From positions 1-7,004 of the forward strand of contig JAQVAO010000027.1 in assembly GCA_028690755.1 (NCBI GenBank): a DNA stretch of 7,004 nt, given 5' to 3'. Both the position numbers and the translations under genes were made by a program. A model generated the notes under the pieces. That model had not been told where the DNA came from. It saw only the letters and a program-made list of their open reading frames with translations, and did no database searches. The DNA comes from Patescibacteria group bacterium (lineage in GTDB: Bacteria > Patescibacteriota > UBA1384 > XYA2-FULL-43-10 > CAINNR01). Positions 5,313 through 7,004 of this stretch are shown piece by piece (position 1 is the stretch's first letter; every line of letters starts with the position of its first letter).

Positions 5313-6155
5313 TTAATCGTTTAATTTATTAATAAAACTTTTTAGTCCATCGTTGTGACTAACCCGTAATCTCTTAAGCTCAAATCTCGGGTCTTTAGTC
5401 GAAGCGATACCGGTTTTAGTTGTTGTGGCGGTTTTGTAGCCAGCATTTTCAACCATTTTGACGACATGCTGATTATATTTACCGGCTGGATAACAAAAGC
5501 CCTCTACTGGTTTTTTAGTTACCTCTTCAAGTCTCACCTTGCTTTCTCTTAGTTCTGAAGCTAGTTTTTCCTCAGATATATTAGCCAGATCAAGGTGGTT
5601 CATAGTATGCGAACCGATCTCCATTCCAGATTCAGACATTTTAGTAATTTGCTCAAGGGTTAAATGACCAGCACGGTCAATATAATTGCTGATGATATAA
5701 AATGTCCCCACCATGCCATTTTTTTTCAACAACTTGTATGCTTGATAATTATCATCATATCCATCATCGAAAGTAAGAATTATCGGTTTTTGTGGTAGCG
5801 CACTGTTGGGGAATTTATTCAAGCTATCAAAAGTTATTGTAGTATACCCATTGGTTTTTAGGTGGTCTAGGTGTTCTGTAAATATTTCTTCGGAAATTGA
5901 GAGATTTGTGCCGATTGGGTCGTCTTCTCTATCATATGAACGGATGTGATGATACATGATTATCGGTATTTTAACTTCCTCTCTTGTGTCAGGGTCAGGA
6001 TTTGTTAAGTCTACGGTCTTGATATCGGATTTAGTAACAACATCAGCGGTAATTTTTTCTTTGTTGTAATTAAAGTAAAAAAAAGAAAAAAGAGCAATTA
6101 ATACTAAAATTATTACAAAAATGAAAATTTTTTTTCTTCTATTCCCCCGCTTCAT
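5313..6155 (-). CDS. Membrane-anchored polysaccharide deacetylase (NodB/CE4 fold)
   Basis: This is a metal-dependent hydrolase of the carbohydrate esterase 4 family, which removes N-acetyl groups from polysaccharides such as peptidoglycan or exopolysaccharide. The N-terminus KRGNRRKK followed by a hydrophobic helix at about 10-29 is a signal anchor, so the catalytic domain should face outside. The domain starts near IIMYHHIR (65-72). Motif 1 is TFDDG (128-132) with the catalytic and metal aspartates D130 and D131. Motif 2 is SHTMNH (182-187) with metal ligands H183 and H187. Motif 3 is FCYPAGKYN (220-228), where the usual arginine of RxP is replaced. LKRLRVSHN (260-268) near the end resembles the last family motif. 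Numbering is from the ATG at 6155; a GTG at 6158 in the same frame is an alternative. No Shine-Dalgarno sequence is seen for either. The true substrate cannot be read from the sequence. Confidence 0.92.
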   Translation of the reverse strand: MKRGNRRKKIFIFVIILVLIALFSFFYFNYNKEKITADVVTKSDIKTVDLTNPDPDTREEVKIPIIMYHHIRSYDREDDPIGTNLSISEEIFTEHLDHLKTNGYTTITFDSLNKFPNSALPQKPIILTFDDGYDDNYQAYKLLKKNGMVGTFYIISNYIDRAGHLTLEQITKMSESGMEIGSHTMNHLDLANISEEKLASELRESKVRLEEVTKKPVEGFCYPAGKYNQHVVKMVENAGYKTATTTKTGIASTKDPRFELKRLRVSHNDGLKSFINKLND

Positions 6156-6189
6156 CACATTAAGTTATTATTTAGACCGATCATCTTTT

Positions 6190-7004
6190 TTAGTCTTTTA
6201 TGATTTTGATTTCGTTTGGGGATTCAGCCATAGTAATTTCTTCGATATTTTGATCTTTTATTTTATCAACAATTTTTGTCAGTTGCTTATCTCTGGTTGT
6301 CGAAACGGTATCAAATTGGCGATCGACTGATTTTATCCTTTCGCCCAAAGCATCAAGTGATTCAGAGAATTTTTGGTATTCTTTATCAAAAGTTTGAATC
6401 TGGCTAATTATTTGATGCAAGTTTTCTTGATAGCGGAAATTTGTGTATGCCTGTTTTACCATCCTAAGAATTGCAGTAAATGAAAAAGGACCGGCAAGTA
6501 TTACTTTTTTCCTCATTGCATCTTCCCAGATGTCGTTCATCTTGTCATAAATATAGGAAAAAATCATTTCATTTGGAACAAAAAGTATGACAAAATCGAC
6601 GGTTTTTTCCGCTGGGTTTATATAGTCTCTGGTTGAAACCTGCTTAATTTTTTGTTTGACATCCTGCTTGAATTGGCTAAAATGCTTCTTCTTGTCCTCA
6701 TCATTTTCTGATTCGATTGATTTAATCAGTGAGTTATATGGAAATTTTACATCAATGTTAATTTTTGTTTTATCAGGCAAATATATTGTAAAGTCTGGCC
6801 TAGTTGCTTCGGTTTCCTGAGTTTTGTTAGCTGAATAATCCTGCCCTATTACAAAACCGGCCATTTTGAGCAAATTTTCAGCAATCTGTTCACCGAAAGC
6901 ACCACGCATCTGATTATTTGAAAGTAGTGATTTTAATTTGTCGGTGCTCATTTTTAGATCGCCGCTAATTTTTTTATATTCTTCAAGTTCACTTTTAAGT
7001 GATG
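6190..7004 (-). CDS. rmuC: RmuC-family DNA recombination protein (5' end cut by window edge)
   Basis: RmuC proteins have a PD-(D/E)XK nuclease-like core and in E. coli limit inversions at short inverted repeats. The visible part contains the core. Counting from the ATG at 6951, these are SNNQMRGAFGEQIAENLL (11-28), RPDFTIYLPD (51-60), IDVKFP (66-71) with the D53...D67-x-K69 pattern expected of the nuclease fold, TVDFVILFVPNE (117-128) and ILAGPFSFTAILRMV (151-165). A coiled-coil-like helix runs from about 170 to 240. The frame stays open from that ATG to the right edge and encodes ELEEYKKISGDLK, like the coiled coil that precedes the core in full-length members. The ATG at 6951 is therefore probably internal and the real start lies outside. 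The stop lies about 34 bases before the deacetylase start, and the genes may be co-transcribed. Confidence 0.9.
   Translation of the reverse strand, partial: SLKSELEEYKKISGDLKMSTDKLKSLLSNNQMRGAFGEQIAENLLKMAGFVIGQDYSANKTQETEATRPDFTIYLPDKTKINIDVKFPYNSLIKSIESENDEDKKKHFSQFKQDVKQKIKQVSTRDYINPAEKTVDFVILFVPNEMIFSYIYDKMNDIWEDAMRKKVILAGPFSFTAILRMVKQAYTNFRYQENLHQIISQIQTFDKEYQKFSESLDALGERIKSVDRQFDTVSTTRDKQLTKIVDKIKDQNIEEITMAESPNEIKIIKD

Overview
The window looks like AT-rich bacterial chromosome, most likely from a small-genome lineage such as the Candidate Phyla Radiation (Patescibacteria). That placement is an inference from the style of the proteins (a short SecD, a compact RHH-nucleotidyltransferase fusion, lysine-rich composition) and not from any phylogenetic marker. 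All genes use the standard bacterial code.

Left block (1-771): the 3' part of a + strand gene whose reading frame is open to the left edge. It encodes an unrecognised, highly charged, mostly disordered protein and is followed by a clear intrinsic terminator.

Intergenic block (728-1405): about 680 bases with no credible gene, lying where + strand genes on the left meet - strand genes on the right. It holds a 14-bp perfect inverted repeat with a 6-base centre. Its inner 28 bases have the 11-6-11 layout and core bases of a Xer recombination (dif) site. Also present are a 12-bp palindrome, a 10-bp tandem duplication, and two hairpins with T-tracts that could stop - strand transcription from secF. 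Convergent gene polarity plus a dif-like site is what a replication terminus should look like, although an integrated Xer-using element is also possible.

Right block (1406-7004): six genes, all on the - strand. In transcription order they are rmuC (cut by the right edge), a membrane-anchored polysaccharide deacetylase, an RluA/RluD-family pseudouridine synthase, a ribbon-helix-helix/nucleotidyltransferase-like fusion, secD and secF. The first three are closely packed (gaps of about 34 and 2 bases). The fusion gene and secD each have their own good sigma70-type promoter placed so close to the ATG that the transcript would be nearly leaderless. secF overlaps secD by 8 bases and uses a strong Shine-Dalgarno sequence inside secD.

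SecD and SecF form the membrane complex that drives late steps of Sec protein export. The deacetylase acts outside the membrane, the pseudouridine synthase acts on ribosomal RNA, and RmuC is a nuclease-fold protein linked to DNA rearrangement control. The items most worth following up are the dif-like site, the RHH-nucleotidyltransferase fusion that lacks several catalytic signatures, and the inverted repeat bracketing that gene's promoter.
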